Source: Pollenia angustigena
Lineage: Eukaryota > Arthropoda > Insecta > Diptera > Polleniidae
Length of the DNA stretch: 64,000 nt
Direction: 5' to 3'
Assembly (NCBI GenBank): GCA_930367215.1
Contig: OV884057.1
Coordinates: forward strand, 207,379,621 to 207,443,620
In this document: piece after piece, positions 34,175 through 45,136 of the stretch
Layout: each line of letters opens with the position of its first letter
How positions within the stretch are numbered: position 1 is the first letter of the stretch
The notes under the pieces: generated by a model
Databases searched by the model: none
Told to the model about the DNA's origin: nothing
What the model saw: only the letters and a program-made list of their open reading frames with translations
Program-made: the position numbers and the translations under genes

Positions 34175-35551
34175 ATATATATAATTGAAAAAAAAAAAAC
34201 TATATAATAAAATAACAACATTTTCTCTTTCATGATATAATTTATATAAAACGAATCTTTATTTTTTTAGTTTTTTGTTTATTTCTAAGTTTTTCACCCG
34301 AGAGTGAAAAGTCACCTCCCTGTCTTTATTAACGTTTGATTTAAAAAGAAAACAGCTGATAAAATAAAAACATTAAATACATTTTTGAAATACAATTCTT
34401 AACACGATTACTAAACACTGAGATTAATTGCAATCATGGCCAAAATATTTTTTAAATTTCCTACAATTGTGAGTCACACCTTTACGTCAAGTTGTTTGAC
34501 AAACTTAATTTGACATTTCTTTGTTTAAGTTTTTGACAAATTCAATTATGCAGAGGTGCACAATTAAGCAGTTTCACAAATAGGTGTCATAGAACCTTCT
34601 ATAATAAAAAAAAATATAAAGATAATTTTCCAAAAATTTTATGTTTTATTTGCAATTAACATCGTGCATTTTGGTGGGTCCACCCTTTACAAAATCACTA
34701 AAAACGGGTAAGAATAAATCAAATCCTAAGCTTTTATTAAATTTATTTTTTGTTGAAAAAAAATTGTTCGATTAATCGACATTAATTAATCGATTTATTC
34801 GTTTTCGAAAATCGCCATTTTAAAATTATTCGAACAAGAGTTTGGTTTTGTTTGATCGATTAATCGAATTATTCTTAATCGGTTGACAACTCTAGAATTT
34901 ATGTTATTATGCATGCGCATTTAACAAAACAATATTTTAGATTCAGTTAAAGATTTCTGGTACCATAAAACTGATTTTTGAACATTAAAACCGAAAATCA
35001 ATGTCACTTATCTTGTTTTTTCGAAAAATGGAGTTATCTAGTTTTTCCGAAAAAAAATGTTTTTCTTAAACTATATTAGTATTTTACGAAATAAAGGCAA
35101 CTTAAGTAATGATTTGTGGAAAAACATTAACTTTTTGACTCAACACGTTAATTTACCCGTATTTTCTACGAACCAATGGAGTTATCCAGTTTTTCCAAAA
35201 AATCACTTTATGCTTATGCATCAAAAAATAAGCTGAGTTTTTGTCTGTTGTTATGCATAAACATAATTAAAATATAATAATTTAACCTTCTTGATTTTAT
35301 GAAATGAATTGGCCAGTTTTAAGGACGTTGATTAACGTTATAATCGGTTTAACATATGTTGAACCCGAAAAAGAGCTATTGACTTTGTGGTTAACTTTAT
35401 TTTAATACATATTAAAATTTTAAACAAAAGGTGTTCCGCTAAAATTTGTATACAAAACTTGGTAATAAGATCGTTTTTAGCTTTTTAGTTTAAAAACAAT
35501 GTCTTACGCTTCTTTTTATTTTTTTGATAAAAATAAACGTAATAGTTACAC

Positions 35552-35863
35552 GTGCGTGCAAAAAATATAAAAATCAACTCAAGGAAATCAACTATGCGAC
35601 CGACTAACATAAACATAGATCCAGACCTTGACCTCATGCAAATACAGACTAAGTTGGAGGAAATTATTCCACAAGGCAGCACGGAAGAAAATAAAAGTAA
35701 GCAAAACGTGATCGAGCAATCGGACAAAGAACTCGTAAATTTAGAAATAAATACTTCAGAAAACAAACTGAAATCAAGTCGAAAAAAGCTCAAGAGAAGT
35801 TTTATTGATGAACATTTAACATTGAGAATATCGTCAAGGTTGCAGAAAAAAATAATTTTATAA
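35552..35863 (+). CDS. Hypothetical 103-residue ORF inside the 33.1-36.5 kb element
   Basis: The frame reads MRAKNIKINSRKSTMRPTNI, then a DPDLDLMQIQTKLEEIIPQG segment, and ends in a basic KLKSSRKKLKRSF stretch. The mixed, non-repetitive composition and separate acidic and basic halves look protein-like. There is no known domain and no clear splice partner. It could be an exon of the host element's protein or chance. Confidence 0.25.
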   Translation: MRAKNIKINSRKSTMRPTNINIDPDLDLMQIQTKLEEIIPQGSTEENKSKQNVIEQSDKELVNLEINTSENKLKSSRKKLKRSFIDEHLTLRISSRLQKKIIL

Positions 35864-35961
35864 TATTGAAATTTTATTAGTATTAAATATCTATATAATA
35901 TAAGTGTTAAAAATATGAATATGTTCTTAGATTAATCTAAAAATAAAGAAATTTACAACCA

Positions 35962-36088
35962 GGCTCACAATGTCGATGAGAACATTTCTTTCGCATATTT
36001 ATATTTAAAACAATAATAGAAAACTAAAATTCTTTTTTTTTTTAAATATAAATATACGAAAGAAATGTTCCTCTCGACATCATGGGCC
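35962..36088. mobile_element. 127-bp MITE, GGCTCACAATGTCGA ends
   Basis: The inverted repeats GGCTCACAATGTCGATGAGA / GGCCCATGATGTCGAGAGGA extend through TTTCTTTCG(C/T)ATATTTATATTT, leaving a loop of only about 30 bp. A truncated relative is at 29.83 kb. Confidence 0.75.
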
Positions 36089-36494
36089 AGGCAGTTAATT
36101 TGTTCTTCTTATAAGAAAACTGTGGCATGCATAAATATATTCTTTGAATTCTCTAGAGTTGCAATTTTTAGGCTCAACATTTTGACCCGAATTTGTTCTA
36201 TTTCGCTATTTGTCTCTTAGTTTTCGAGACAACACAGTTTAAAACTTCTAATTTTTCTGTTTTCTAAGAGACTATGGAGTTAACTTGTTTTTTCAAAAAA
36301 TGCATGGAGTTATCTAGTTTTTACATAAAAATTTATATTTTTCTGATTTTTGTTTTTCAAATAACTATTAAATGAGAAACTATATAAAAATTTCGATCTG
36401 ACAGAGTGATAGTAAATGAAACTCGCTTTCTATTTTTGGTGTTATCTTAATTTTCGCAAAATGTGGAGTTAACTAGTTTTTCCATACGGCCACA

Positions 36495-37840
36495 GATAAA
36501 TACTTTATAGGATCTAACATCAATATTATAGAAATTACAAACGGAATTACAAACTTATATATACCTGTGGTATATATTATTTTTCTTCCCAAATTATTTC
36601 ATATATTTTCCTTTAATTTTTAGAACAAAAATGTAACTAAAATTTTTTTTAAATGTAACTAAAGTTGAGTCAACTAGAACTTAAGCAACAATTCTGACGT
36701 TTAAAATAATTTTATTTAGTTTTGAATAAAAATTTTAACAAAATGTTTACAAAAATAAGAGCATAATATTGTTGTGGCTAAAATTTGCAAACGGGTTTTA
36801 ATGCAAAATGTGTGTGGTTGCAAAAGAAATTGTTGCTCTATTATGAACACCATATGAACATGTTTTTTTGATTGTGAACGAAGCTTTAGGGTGGATCACT
36901 GATGTATGGTAAAAAATAAAAGTTCTCGAATCATGTTCTAATAGCAATAATTTTTCGTCTTACGTTAAAACAAAGAAAAATTCCATAAAAAATAAATAAA
37001 AATAAACACATCTTGAGCCCGCGCCGGGGCTCCTAAGTATTAATTAGTTAAGAAAAAAAGTCCATTTCTTAAATTGTATTAACTACACTGTGCTAGTTGC
37101 AAAAATAGACAAGCCGAGCACATAGCGTTTAAGCTATGTCCACTTTTTTAGGTTAGCTCTTGTTTTCGAAATAAACCGTTATTTCGAAAATGGAGGAGGT
37201 TGCACAACACATATTCGGAGTAGGCAAACAGGGTGCCACATACATATGTATGTGGTGTAGGGTTTCAAATAGTCGGGCTTGACCGGTTTTACTTTTTCAC
37301 TTCTTTTGGTTTTTTTTTTTTTTTTTTTTTTTTTAATTAAAATGTGTTATGAATTACTAGATATGTATGCTTTTTATATAGTGAAAGTTTGATACATTTA
37401 ATGCCAATTTGGTATAATATTTCTACTGAGAAGGTACAATTTAAGAATTGTCAGATCCCAACAGTGATTCGAGTACGCTGAATCCAATGGTGCTTACCGT
37501 TTGTTTTTTTTTTTTGGGTTAGGTCTTGTTTTCGAGGTATACCGTTATTTCGAAAATGGAGGAGGTTGCACAACAAATATTAGCGTAACGCAAAAACGGT
37601 TTAGTTTATTGAAGTGACTTAAAAAAAAAACTGAAATTCTAAGATGAGCCGTCGTTTTATAAACATAATTTTTTTTTGGCAAAATAATAAATAATTTTTA
37701 AGCAACATTTTTAAATTTTTGTTTTCTAAAAATTTTAAAAAAATTGGGAAATGCATCTAGGCTTAAATTTTTTTCCAGATATATAAAAAACAAGTTGCAA
37801 ACAAAACATTCCATAAATAATTAAAATCTGATAACAACAA
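36495..37840. repeat. Gene-free region with a 70-bp direct repeat
   Basis: A block containing CGTTATTTCGAAAATGGAGG then AGGTTGCACAACA occurs at 37,149-37,212 and again at 37,518-37,586, 368 bp apart. Its first half, TTTTCGAAATAAACCGTTATTTCGAAAA, is partly self-complementary. A T-run of about 22 bases sits at 37,313. No coding signal. Confidence 0.5.
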
Positions 37841-39638
37841 TTAGTATTGTGGTTATTTTGTTGAACTATTTATGGTTTTAAATCCAAATTTTTAATATTT
37901 TTAATTAGGCTTAAGTTCATGAAATTTAATTTTTATTAAATTATTTTTATGAAGAAAGGAATTTTACAACATGAAAATCAATTTAAATTGTTATTGATAA
38001 TCTTTCATTCTTGACGTGGCTCGGGCTCGAACCCTGGCCGGCAGGTTACCATGACATGTTTCGATCGCAACCACTCGATCTCCTCAGATGGATTTGCCGT
38101 CTTACACTCGCAGCCATCGACGACTGCTGACGTCACTAGTCAAACATCAATCCTTAAACCAAATTGTATTTTAACATTTGGTAGATCGAAATTTGCTTTC
38201 CTGAATGATTATCCATTTTAATTGATTTTACATGTTTTTTCCTTTACTTCTGTTTTTTCGTACTTTCGTCAAGAATTTTTCTTGAAGTCCAAGTACATTT
38301 TTTGTTTTTTTTCACTTTGTCTTTCTCTTTTCTGTTGACCTTTTTTAGCACAACTTGAAGGACAAATGTACACATAGAGCTCGTGCCTTAGCTTTAACAA
38401 TAATTAGTATTGTGGTTATTTTGTTGAACTATTTATGGTTTTAAATCCAAATTTTTAATATTTTTAATTAGGCTTAAGTTCATGAAATTTAATTTTTATT
38501 AAATTATGTTTATGAAGAAAGGAATTTTACAACATGAAAATCAATTTAAATTGTTATTGATAATCTTTCATTCTTGACGTGGCTCGGGCTCGAACCCTGG
38601 CCGGCAGGTTACCATGACATGTTTCGATCGCAACCACTCGATCTCCTCAGATGGATTTGCCGTCTTACACTCGCAGCCATCGACGACTGCTGACGTCACT
38701 AGTCAAACATCAATCCTTAAACCAAATTGTATTTTAACATTTGGTAGATCGAAATTTGCTTTCCTGAATGATTATCCATTTTAATTGATTTTACATGTTT
38801 TTTCCTTTACTTCTGTTTTTTCGTACTTTCGTCAAGAATTTTTCTTGAAGTCCAAGTAAGACGGCAAATCCATCTGAGGAGATCGAGTGGTTGCGATCGA
38901 AACATGTCATGGTAACCTGCCGGCCAGGGTTAGAGCCCGAGCCACGTCAAGAATGAAAGATTATCAATAACAATTTAAATTGATTTTCATGTTGTAAAAT
39001 TCCTTTCTTCATAAAAATAATTTAATAAAAATTAAATTTCATGAACTTAAGCCTAATTAAAAATATTAAAAATTTGGATTTAAAACCATAAATAGTTCAA
39101 CAAAATAACCACAATACTAATTATTGTTAAAGCTAAGGCACGAGCTCTATGTGTACATTTGTCCTTCAAGTTGTGCTAAAAAAGGTCAACAGAAAAGAGA
39201 AAGACAAAGTGAAAAAAACAAAAAATGTACTTGGACTTCAAGAAAAATTCTTGACGAAAGTACGAAAAAACAGAAGTAGAGGAAAAAAACATGTAAAATC
39301 AATTAAAATGGATAATCATTCAGGAAAGCAAATTTCGATCTACCAAATGTTAAAATACAATTTGGTTTAAGGATTGATGTTTGACTAGTGACGTCAGCAG
39401 TCGTCGATGGCTGCGAGTGTAAGACGGCAAATCCATCTGAGGAGATCGAGTGGTTGCGATCGAAACATGTCATGGTAACCTGCCGGCCAGGGTTCGAGCC
39501 CGAGCCACGTCAAGAATGAAAGATTATCAATAACAATTTAAATTGATTTTCATGTTGTAAAATTCCTTTCTTCATAAAAATAATTTAATAAAAATTAAAT
39601 TTCATGAACTTAAGCCTAATTAAAAATATTAAAAATCT
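37841..39638. repeat. 1.8-kb palindrome of four SINE-like units
   Basis: The order is unit (37,841-38,305, minus), linker (38,306-38,400), unit (38,401-38,856, minus), then inverted unit (38,857-39,123, plus, partial), inverted linker (39,124-39,215) and unit (39,216-39,638, plus). Units match the 2.65-kb repeat. The tRNA-like core is on the plus strand in the right arm (about 39,440-39,510: GATCGAGTGGTTGC and GGGTTCGAGCCCG). The arms differ at very few positions. A 73-codon frame at 39,149 spans linker and repeat and is not called. Confidence 0.8.
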
Positions 39639-40186
39639 GATAACAACTTTTGATTTTATTCACAAAAGTCGAACAATTTTAATAAATAAGACGCAATATT
39701 TGTATGGAAGCCCCCTAAGAAGTGATAACAAGGGGCAAATATGTATCAAGAAAATGCTAAGGACAGAAAACTGCAGCAGCCAAATTTAAGAATTTTATTA
39801 AACCGCCATATACATATGTTTGGTTGAAATTCTTAAATTTAGCTGCTGGACCTACCAGCACATCATTTTTCATAACATAGTAGGTGACTTAGGCAATTTG
39901 TGTGTCAAAATTTATCAGGAAGGTATGGCATTTAAGGCTTTTTCCGGGAGTAGAACTTTTATGGGAGCTACCGTCAAATATTATCGATTTCAATTAGATT
40001 TGGTAATATGATTTATATTGCAATAAAATAAGTTTGGCCCAAATTTTATCTAAATATTACTATTCCGGAAAGAAGTTTGTATGGGGGCTATGTGAAATTA
40101 TGAACCTATTCTCACCATTTGTTGTAGGCTGTACATTTCTTTAGAGGATAACTTTTAATTTTGCTCAAAAAAATAGAAATCAATTT
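39639..40186. repeat. Decayed dispersed repeats
   Basis: No gene. An inverted pair AAATTTAAGAATTT / AAATTCTTAAATTT spans 39,781-39,841 and TGTATGGG-type phrases recur. Confidence 0.4.
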
Positions 40187-41486
40187 GGCTATTTCCAAAA
40201 AAACGGCAACCACAAAAAAATGGAAAAAAAAATTTTTTCTTTTCAAGATTTATTTAGAGAATTGCTTATATTTTTTTAATATATGCGTATAAATTAATTG
40301 ATTCGAAAAAAAAGATAAATGGTAAACGAAGTACTACAATTTTTAGCACATACTTGTGTATACAGTGCTGTCTGGGTAGAGTGAACCCCCGATGCTATGA
40401 ATACCTCGTTAGAGTGAACACCAGAATGATAACATTGACTGCTCTGTAGAGTGAACACTCATGAACCTCTATAGAGTGAACATATATGTATACTTTATAG
40501 TGAGTTTTTAGGTTTGGCTTAGGAGAAAAACAATGAAAACGAGCATAAAAATTAAAGAGAACATAAAATAACGGTAAAGTATCGATTCTTTTAGAGTAAG
40601 TTAACAAGTTACTCTCACAAATACGCATTCTATGAAGTGTTAATTTATTTTAGCCTGCGCGCATGTTCAATTAAGGTCGTGTCTCAAAGTTAATTTCTAA
40701 AAAATTGGTGTTATAAAATTGTTATATACAAATGGATTCGAAAAAGCGACATTATAAAAGAAATTGAACAAGGTGCTCGTGTTACTTCTTTAGCACAGCG
40801 TTATGGCGTTGCAAAAAAAATTTCGGAGTAATAAAGCTTATTGGTAACTATACATTTGGACCTATACATTTGGAAAAAGCTTTCTACAATTTATAACCTA
40901 TTAATGCATTTAAAATAAGTAAATAAGTTTTTTAAATAAAAAAAAATCAACCTTGATTTAGTGAACCCAGGTTATAGTGAAATCGCTCTGCAAAAATTAG
41001 TTCACTCTACCCAGACAGCACTGTATTAGAAAATATGCATTTGGAACAACAATACTCTAATCTAAGGCATATTTATGATCTGAAAAACATTTTTTATTAA
41101 GTTTCTTATATAAAAGATTATAAATAGCAACATAAAAAAATTTTAAATCATGGTGGAAAAATTGTCCCGTTTACAATGTCCCGTTTACAATTTCTTTAAC
41201 AATTTATTTAAAAAAATGTAATTCATATTTTGTTTTGAAATCGAAACCATTTTTAGGGCACATTAGTACGCAACATTTTAAAATTAATCCCAATAAAATA
41301 TTGTGTCAGGTTTCGCAGAAATCACTGTTTAAACGGTTACCCCTTAAAACCCACTTCCGTTTTTTGTCCCGTTTACAATCACTGGTTTTTTGCAATTATC
41401 TCGGAAACCACAACAGTAAGCGAAAAATTTAATTTGCGGAAATTAAAATGCTAATTGAGAGTTAAAAGAATCATTAATTTAAAAAA
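40187..41486. mobile_element. GGCTATTTCC element, copy 1 (right end lost), split by a pogo-like element
   Basis: This is homologous to the complete 710-bp element at 57,216-57,925. It starts with the same GGCTATTTCCAAAAAAACG and contains the repeated TGTCCCGTTTACAAT motif. Homology stops at about 41,486, replaced by Tc1-like sequence, so the right terminus is missing. A conserved 65-codon frame (41,235-41,432) also occurs in the other copy with two amino-acid differences, but no function is indicated. Confidence 0.8.
40363..41033 (+). mobile_element. pogo/Tigger-like element, 671 bp, TA duplication
   Basis: The TIR CAGTGCTGTCTGGGTAGAGT is mirrored at the right end, with TA at 40,361-62 and 41,034-35. 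The orthologous position in the second host copy (57,381-57,395, TTGTGTATATTAGAA) is empty and equals this site minus element and one TA. The interior keeps a CENP-B-type helix-turn-helix fragment (40,752-40,832): IIKEIEQGARVTSLAQRYGV. The phrase TAGAGTGAAC recurs four times at the left side. The DDE core is deleted. Confidence 0.92.
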
Positions 41487-41498
41487 AGGAAATTCCCT

Positions 41499-41810
41499 CT
41501 ACCAACTATACGTTTTAAGAGTGAGCCATAGGGTTAAGATCGAGCGATTGCGGAGTGAATTTAATTGAATTGGTGAATAAAGCAACAACTCCTTTACTAA
41601 ACTTGCCGTATGTTTTGGAAATGCCCAACGTTCGCCAAGACCCAAAGCATCTACGGAATCCATAAAATTACTTTCCAACATTTGCTTATGTTGATGCTCA
41701 TCCATAACACCAATAAAGACAATCTTCCACTCCACTGGCTGCTTTAGATGTACAAGTGGAAGTGTTATGGTATTGGGTGCAATTGTAGCCAATAGAATAG
41801 CATTCAATTA
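41499..41810 (-). pseudogene. Tc1-like transposase fragment
   Basis: The minus strand reads IVFIGVMDEHQHKQMLESNF, then MDSVDALGLGERWAF, then PKHTASLVKELL. This is the stretch around the second catalytic Asp in Tc1 transposases, but the 'DND' preceding PKHTA is deleted here. The downstream QSPDLNP block is frameshifted to SPIQLNSL. No TIR was identified. Confidence 0.7.
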
Positions 41811-42164
41811 ATATTTTTAGGGACTTATTTCATGTATTTAACATTTAAAATTTTAACACATGAAAATTTTTAAGGGTTGGGGTCCATTTCCTGAAAATTA
41901 AAATCCGGATTTTAAAAATTCCGAGCTTAAAACTCCCGAATCGAATACTAAAGCTTCTCTGCGTAGCCGGCCATTTCTCCTCTTTAGTATAAAAACACAG
42001 GCTTCACTTACTAAAGCCTCTTTGCCTAGAAGGCTATGGCCTGGCCGCAAGCGATTTCTCCTCTATGGTACAACAAACACCGGCTTCGCCGACTAAGCTG
42101 AACAAATAACAGAGCAGAAAGAGAATGAACGGTTAAAATAACAGCACATAATTTTATATTTTAA
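41811..42164. repeat. Decayed repeat with ACACCGGCTTCGCCGACTAAG phrases
   Basis: ACACCGGCTTCGCCGACTAA lies near 42,073 and a diverged form, ACACAGGCTTCACTTACTAA, near 41,994. Both are related to phrases at 14.19 and 14.27 kb. No gene. Confidence 0.45.
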
Positions 42165-42415
42165 CTAGCTGTTTGGTCCCGGCGCTGCTCGGGATTTTCT
42201 AAATAAAAATAAAAAATTAAATACTGGATAATTTTGTTACTAATTGACCCCAGCGCAATCTAACATCTATAAAAAAAAATTTTAAATATCACGACAACAG
42301 CGCGGCCTATCAGCAATTTTTCTTTATAAACCATCTGTGAAAGTAGACCTTCCCAACGCAGGTACTCGTTTGAAAATCGGTTCAGTGGTTCTCGAGTTAT
42401 AAAATCACGAACATA
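42165..42415 (-). mobile_element. Short Helitron-like element (minus strand)
   Basis: Read on the minus strand, the 3' end is CTAG followed by T. It is preceded 12 nt upstream by a hairpin with a 5-bp stem (TCCCG/CGGGA, 42,177-42,194), the classic Helitron terminus. The other side carries the ACCACTGAACCGATTTTC block also seen in the 8.4-kb Helitron. The exact 5' base is unclear because the 42,416-42,703 MITE abuts or interrupts it. Confidence 0.65.
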
Positions 42416-42703
42416 CAAAGAAAAAAATTTTGCGCTAGTAAAAGCATTAATCAAAAATTAAATCAGTTTCAATATAAAATTTAACCACGTGAATTAAACG
42501 TTTAATCAAGTGAATTAAACGTTTAATTCATATTATTAATTTGTTTACTGGTGCACATTAATATTGTCAATAAAAACGTTTAATACACTTGATTAAAAGT
42601 TTAATTCACTTGATTAAACGTTTAATTAACTTGATTAAATTTTTAATTGAAACTGTGTTTATTTATGATTAATGCTTTTACTGGCGCAAAATTTTTTTTT
42701 GTG
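42416..42703. mobile_element. 288-bp TA-flanked MITE with internal palindromic repeats
   Basis: The TIRs run CAAAGAAAAAAATTTTGCGC / CACAAAAAAAAATTTTGCGC and on through AGTAAAAGCATTAATCA, with TA on both flanks. The interior is packed with near-palindromic units of the type TGATTAAACGTTTAATTCA at 42,486-42,530 and 42,580-42,645. Confidence 0.8.
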
Positions 42704-42740
42704 TAGGACAACTTATTAATACATGTACATAATTTATTTA

Positions 42741-42907
42741 GGCCCCTATTACGGTTCACAACTCAACTAAGTTTCTTAATTTTTGTATTATGGTTTACAA
42801 CTTTGCTATATTGCAGTGAACCAAAACATAACAAAAATTTCAACTGATCACAACCAGTTGTCTTAATTACAACTCAACTGGTTGAGTTGTGAACCGTAAT
42901 AGGGGCC
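42741..42907. mobile_element. 167-bp PIF/Harbinger-type MITE, TTA duplication
   Basis: GGCCCCTATTACGGTTCACA is mirrored by TGTGAACCGTAATAGGGGCC, followed by further pairing of CTCAACTNNGTT. TTA flanks both sides (42,738-40 and 42,908-10). No coding capacity. Confidence 0.88.
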
Positions 42908-43079
42908 TTAATTTTTTCTTTGAGTACTATAATTGTTTGATTTTGATAACACAAAAAAACATTTGACTAAAAATAAATAATTGTGTTTCAAAACCTAACA
43001 TCATATGCGAATTTATATGCATTCTTAAACATTATATGGCAAACATTACATTAACGATTAAATATGTACTAACAACTCG

Positions 43080-43510
43080 TTTGAGATATGGGACTTTTAG
43101 CATAGGTTCGCGTAGTGCGGAAAGTTTTCTGACTGTCATCCACCTGGGAGTGACCAGTAACGATTCCTCTGTTTGACTGTCCAAGCAGCTCACTACTTCC
43201 GGTCCTAGACCAAGTATTTCCCGGGCAATTGCTTTTCAGATTCCTCTGACAGCTAGCTAAAGTGAGAAGGCGCCCAGTCATGTAGCCTGAATTGTTAAAG
43301 TACATCTTAACGTCTCAGGCAAGTAGGCAAATTACATGAATATTTGCTGAAGCATGACGGCATCGTGGGATTGGACACGAAGATAGCAGCCCTATCACCA
43401 ATCTAAGAAAGGAGGGCCAGCAACCCACTTTTCCGAAATACAATTTGCTAACGAATCGCCTAATAAGCACGTGGCGTCTTATGCGCCAGTGGGAGTTAGA
43501 GGAATATACA
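43080..43510. other. GC-richer island of unknown origin
   Basis: Composition differs clearly from the AT-rich surroundings. The minus strand has a 78-codon frame (43,305-43,069) containing MTGRLLTLASCQRNLKSN and TGHSQVD. It vaguely recalls the post-RT part of some LINE proteins but is not enough to assign. It may be a decayed retroelement 3' region. Confidence 0.3.
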
Positions 43511-44147
43511 TATATAACAACTCGTTGCCACTTTTTTTAAGCAAAATTGTGATTATGATAAATAATGTATTTACTTAATATATAATCCTTTAGGAAAAAC
43601 CTGCATTTGCATTCATTTAAAAAACGGATCATTTACATTTCATTTAAAACAAATGATTTTTACATTTATTTTTAAATTTTGTATTTATTGAACAGCAATA
43701 TTCCTTAAAATTCAATAGTTTTTTATTTTTAGAAACTATATTTTTACCGACAAAAATCAAACTAAATACATAACAAAATAAATACGGAAAAACATTATTT
43801 TTTGGTAGCTTGTTTTTTGAATAAAAAAAACTCAAATGTTAAAAAATAAAATTATTTGTAAAACAACTATATTTTTATTCAATCTTAACAGTACGGAAAA
43901 CGAATGTAATAACCCACAATCAGTTACTGTAATAATTTTATGAGTGTATATTTTTAAAAACTTCCAGCCACTATCCTGATAAGAAAACATAGAGGTTGTG
44001 CCTAAACTGTTAACAATAACACTGTGTCACAAATTTTCAACAAAGTCGTGACCAAATGAATCTGACACCTAGTCTTTATGTTAAATTGTCCGCTGAATCC
44101 GAATGTGAAGTCAGAATGTAAAAGTAGAACAGTTTTCGAGATATTCC
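43511..44147. other. AT-rich, no gene recognised
   Basis: No repeat or coding signature was noticed. Confidence 0.4.
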
Positions 44148-45131
44148 AAAATAACCGTTATTGGCGTTTTTTTAAAAAGATGATGTCACTTTTAATAAAA
44201 GTATATTGGAAAATATTAAACGAATTATTTATTCTTTTGTTTTACTCAAAGATAATAAAACTACTAAAGCAACCACAGGTCGTTCGAAATAATTGGTCAA
44301 GAAATGACCAATTTACATTGGACCAAATTTTAAATTCCACAAAAATGTTAATGATTCTTGCAATTTTGCTCTTTTAAAATTATTTTTTTAAAACCAAACA
44401 ATGAATTTGTTTTTATTTTATCACGTACGACGTTAGTTAATTTCAATACGCACATTTTGTGCCCAAAAGGATCCAAATCGTTATAGTAGATTATTGAAAA
44501 TATCCCAGTTTTCGATTTTTACCGAATAACAAAAAACACACCAAGTAAATACACATAGCGAAATGTTTAGTTAGTCCGGGTTCACACTACGAAGGTTTTC
44601 TTTCAGAAAGTCTGAGTTTGTTAGCGAGAGGAGAGATAAAAGTGGAATTTTCTCTTTCCCTCTCACCAATAAACTAAGACTTTCTGAATGAGATTTTTCA
44701 TAGTGTAAACCCAGACTTACAAAAAATATTAAAAAAAAGGCTAAAACTGCTAAATTACTATGTGGGTTAATTCACTAAATCTTCTGTAGCTTTATCACTT
44801 TTGCACCAATCTAGGTCTTTTCAGGCGCAAAATGTTCGTATAGAAATAAAATAATGCCGGATGCAATAAAACGTTAAAATTTTTATTTATACTTTGGTAT
44901 AAAAAAATAACTTGAAAAGAGAAAAATTGCAAAAAACATAAAATTTTCAAAAAAAAATTGAAATTTGTCCCGTATAACACAGTCATTTCTTGACCAATCT
45001 TCACTAGCAATCCTTTGTTATTTTGGTTATTAAGAAAAAAAGAAATACACTATCCGTCTAATATTTTCAAAGATATTTGCATTTTAAATACTTCATCTTT
45101 TTACAAACACAAATAACGGTTATTTTGGAAA
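44148..45131. mobile_element. ~1-kb foldback element, CCAAAATAACCGTTATT arms
   Basis: The arms of about 250-300 bp (44,148-44,400 and 44,830-45,131) are imperfect inverted repeats sharing CCAAAATAACCGTTATT and GGTCAAGAAATGAC. A further shared block is TTGCAATTTTNCTCTTTT. The middle hosts a separate small MITE. Confidence 0.6.
44571..44719. mobile_element. MITE nested in the foldback element
   Basis: TAGTCCGGGTTCACACTA is mirrored by TAGTGTAAACCCAGACTTA, with further pairing of CAGAAAGTCT / AGACTTTCTG. About 150 bp, non-coding. Confidence 0.7.
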
Positions 45132-45136
45132 GAAAT

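Larger units (their letters stand above)
33242..34894 (-). mobile_element. hAT element with perfect 8-bp target duplication
   Basis: The TIR TAGAGTTGTCAA is mirrored by TTGACAACTCTA, flanked by GAATTTAT at 33,234-33,241 and again at 34,895-34,902. An 8-bp duplication plus TAGAG ends is diagnostic of hAT. Subterminal ATTCGATTAATCGAT repeats occur at both ends. The 1,653-bp length includes a nested 380-bp MITE. Confidence 0.9.
33139..36494. mobile_element. 3.4-kb TIR element with recurrent GGAGTTATCTAGTTTTTCC motif
   Basis: The ends are TGTGGCAGTATGGAAAAACT and its inverted partner AGTTTTTCCATACGGCCACA. The inner part of the TIR (GGAGTTAnCTAGTTTTT) recurs inside at about 35,024, 35,178, 36,273 and 36,305, as well as at both ends (33,151 inverted, 36,464). 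Such subterminal arrays are typical transposase-binding layouts. No transposase was recognised. A hAT element (33,242-34,894) and a MITE (35,962-36,088) are nested inside. Superfamily unassigned. Confidence 0.55.

Noticed and set aside
41235..41432. 65-codon ORF conserved in both copies of the 710-bp element (also 57,598-57,795)
   Set aside because: The whole element is about equally conserved between copies. The visible changes are amino-acid replacing, and the frame contains the TCCCGTTTACAAT DNA motif, so protein selection is not indicated.
43069..43510. GC-rich island as a host exon or LINE domain
   Set aside because: No splice-consistent frame, no clear motif. The resemblance to LINE C-termini is too weak to assign.
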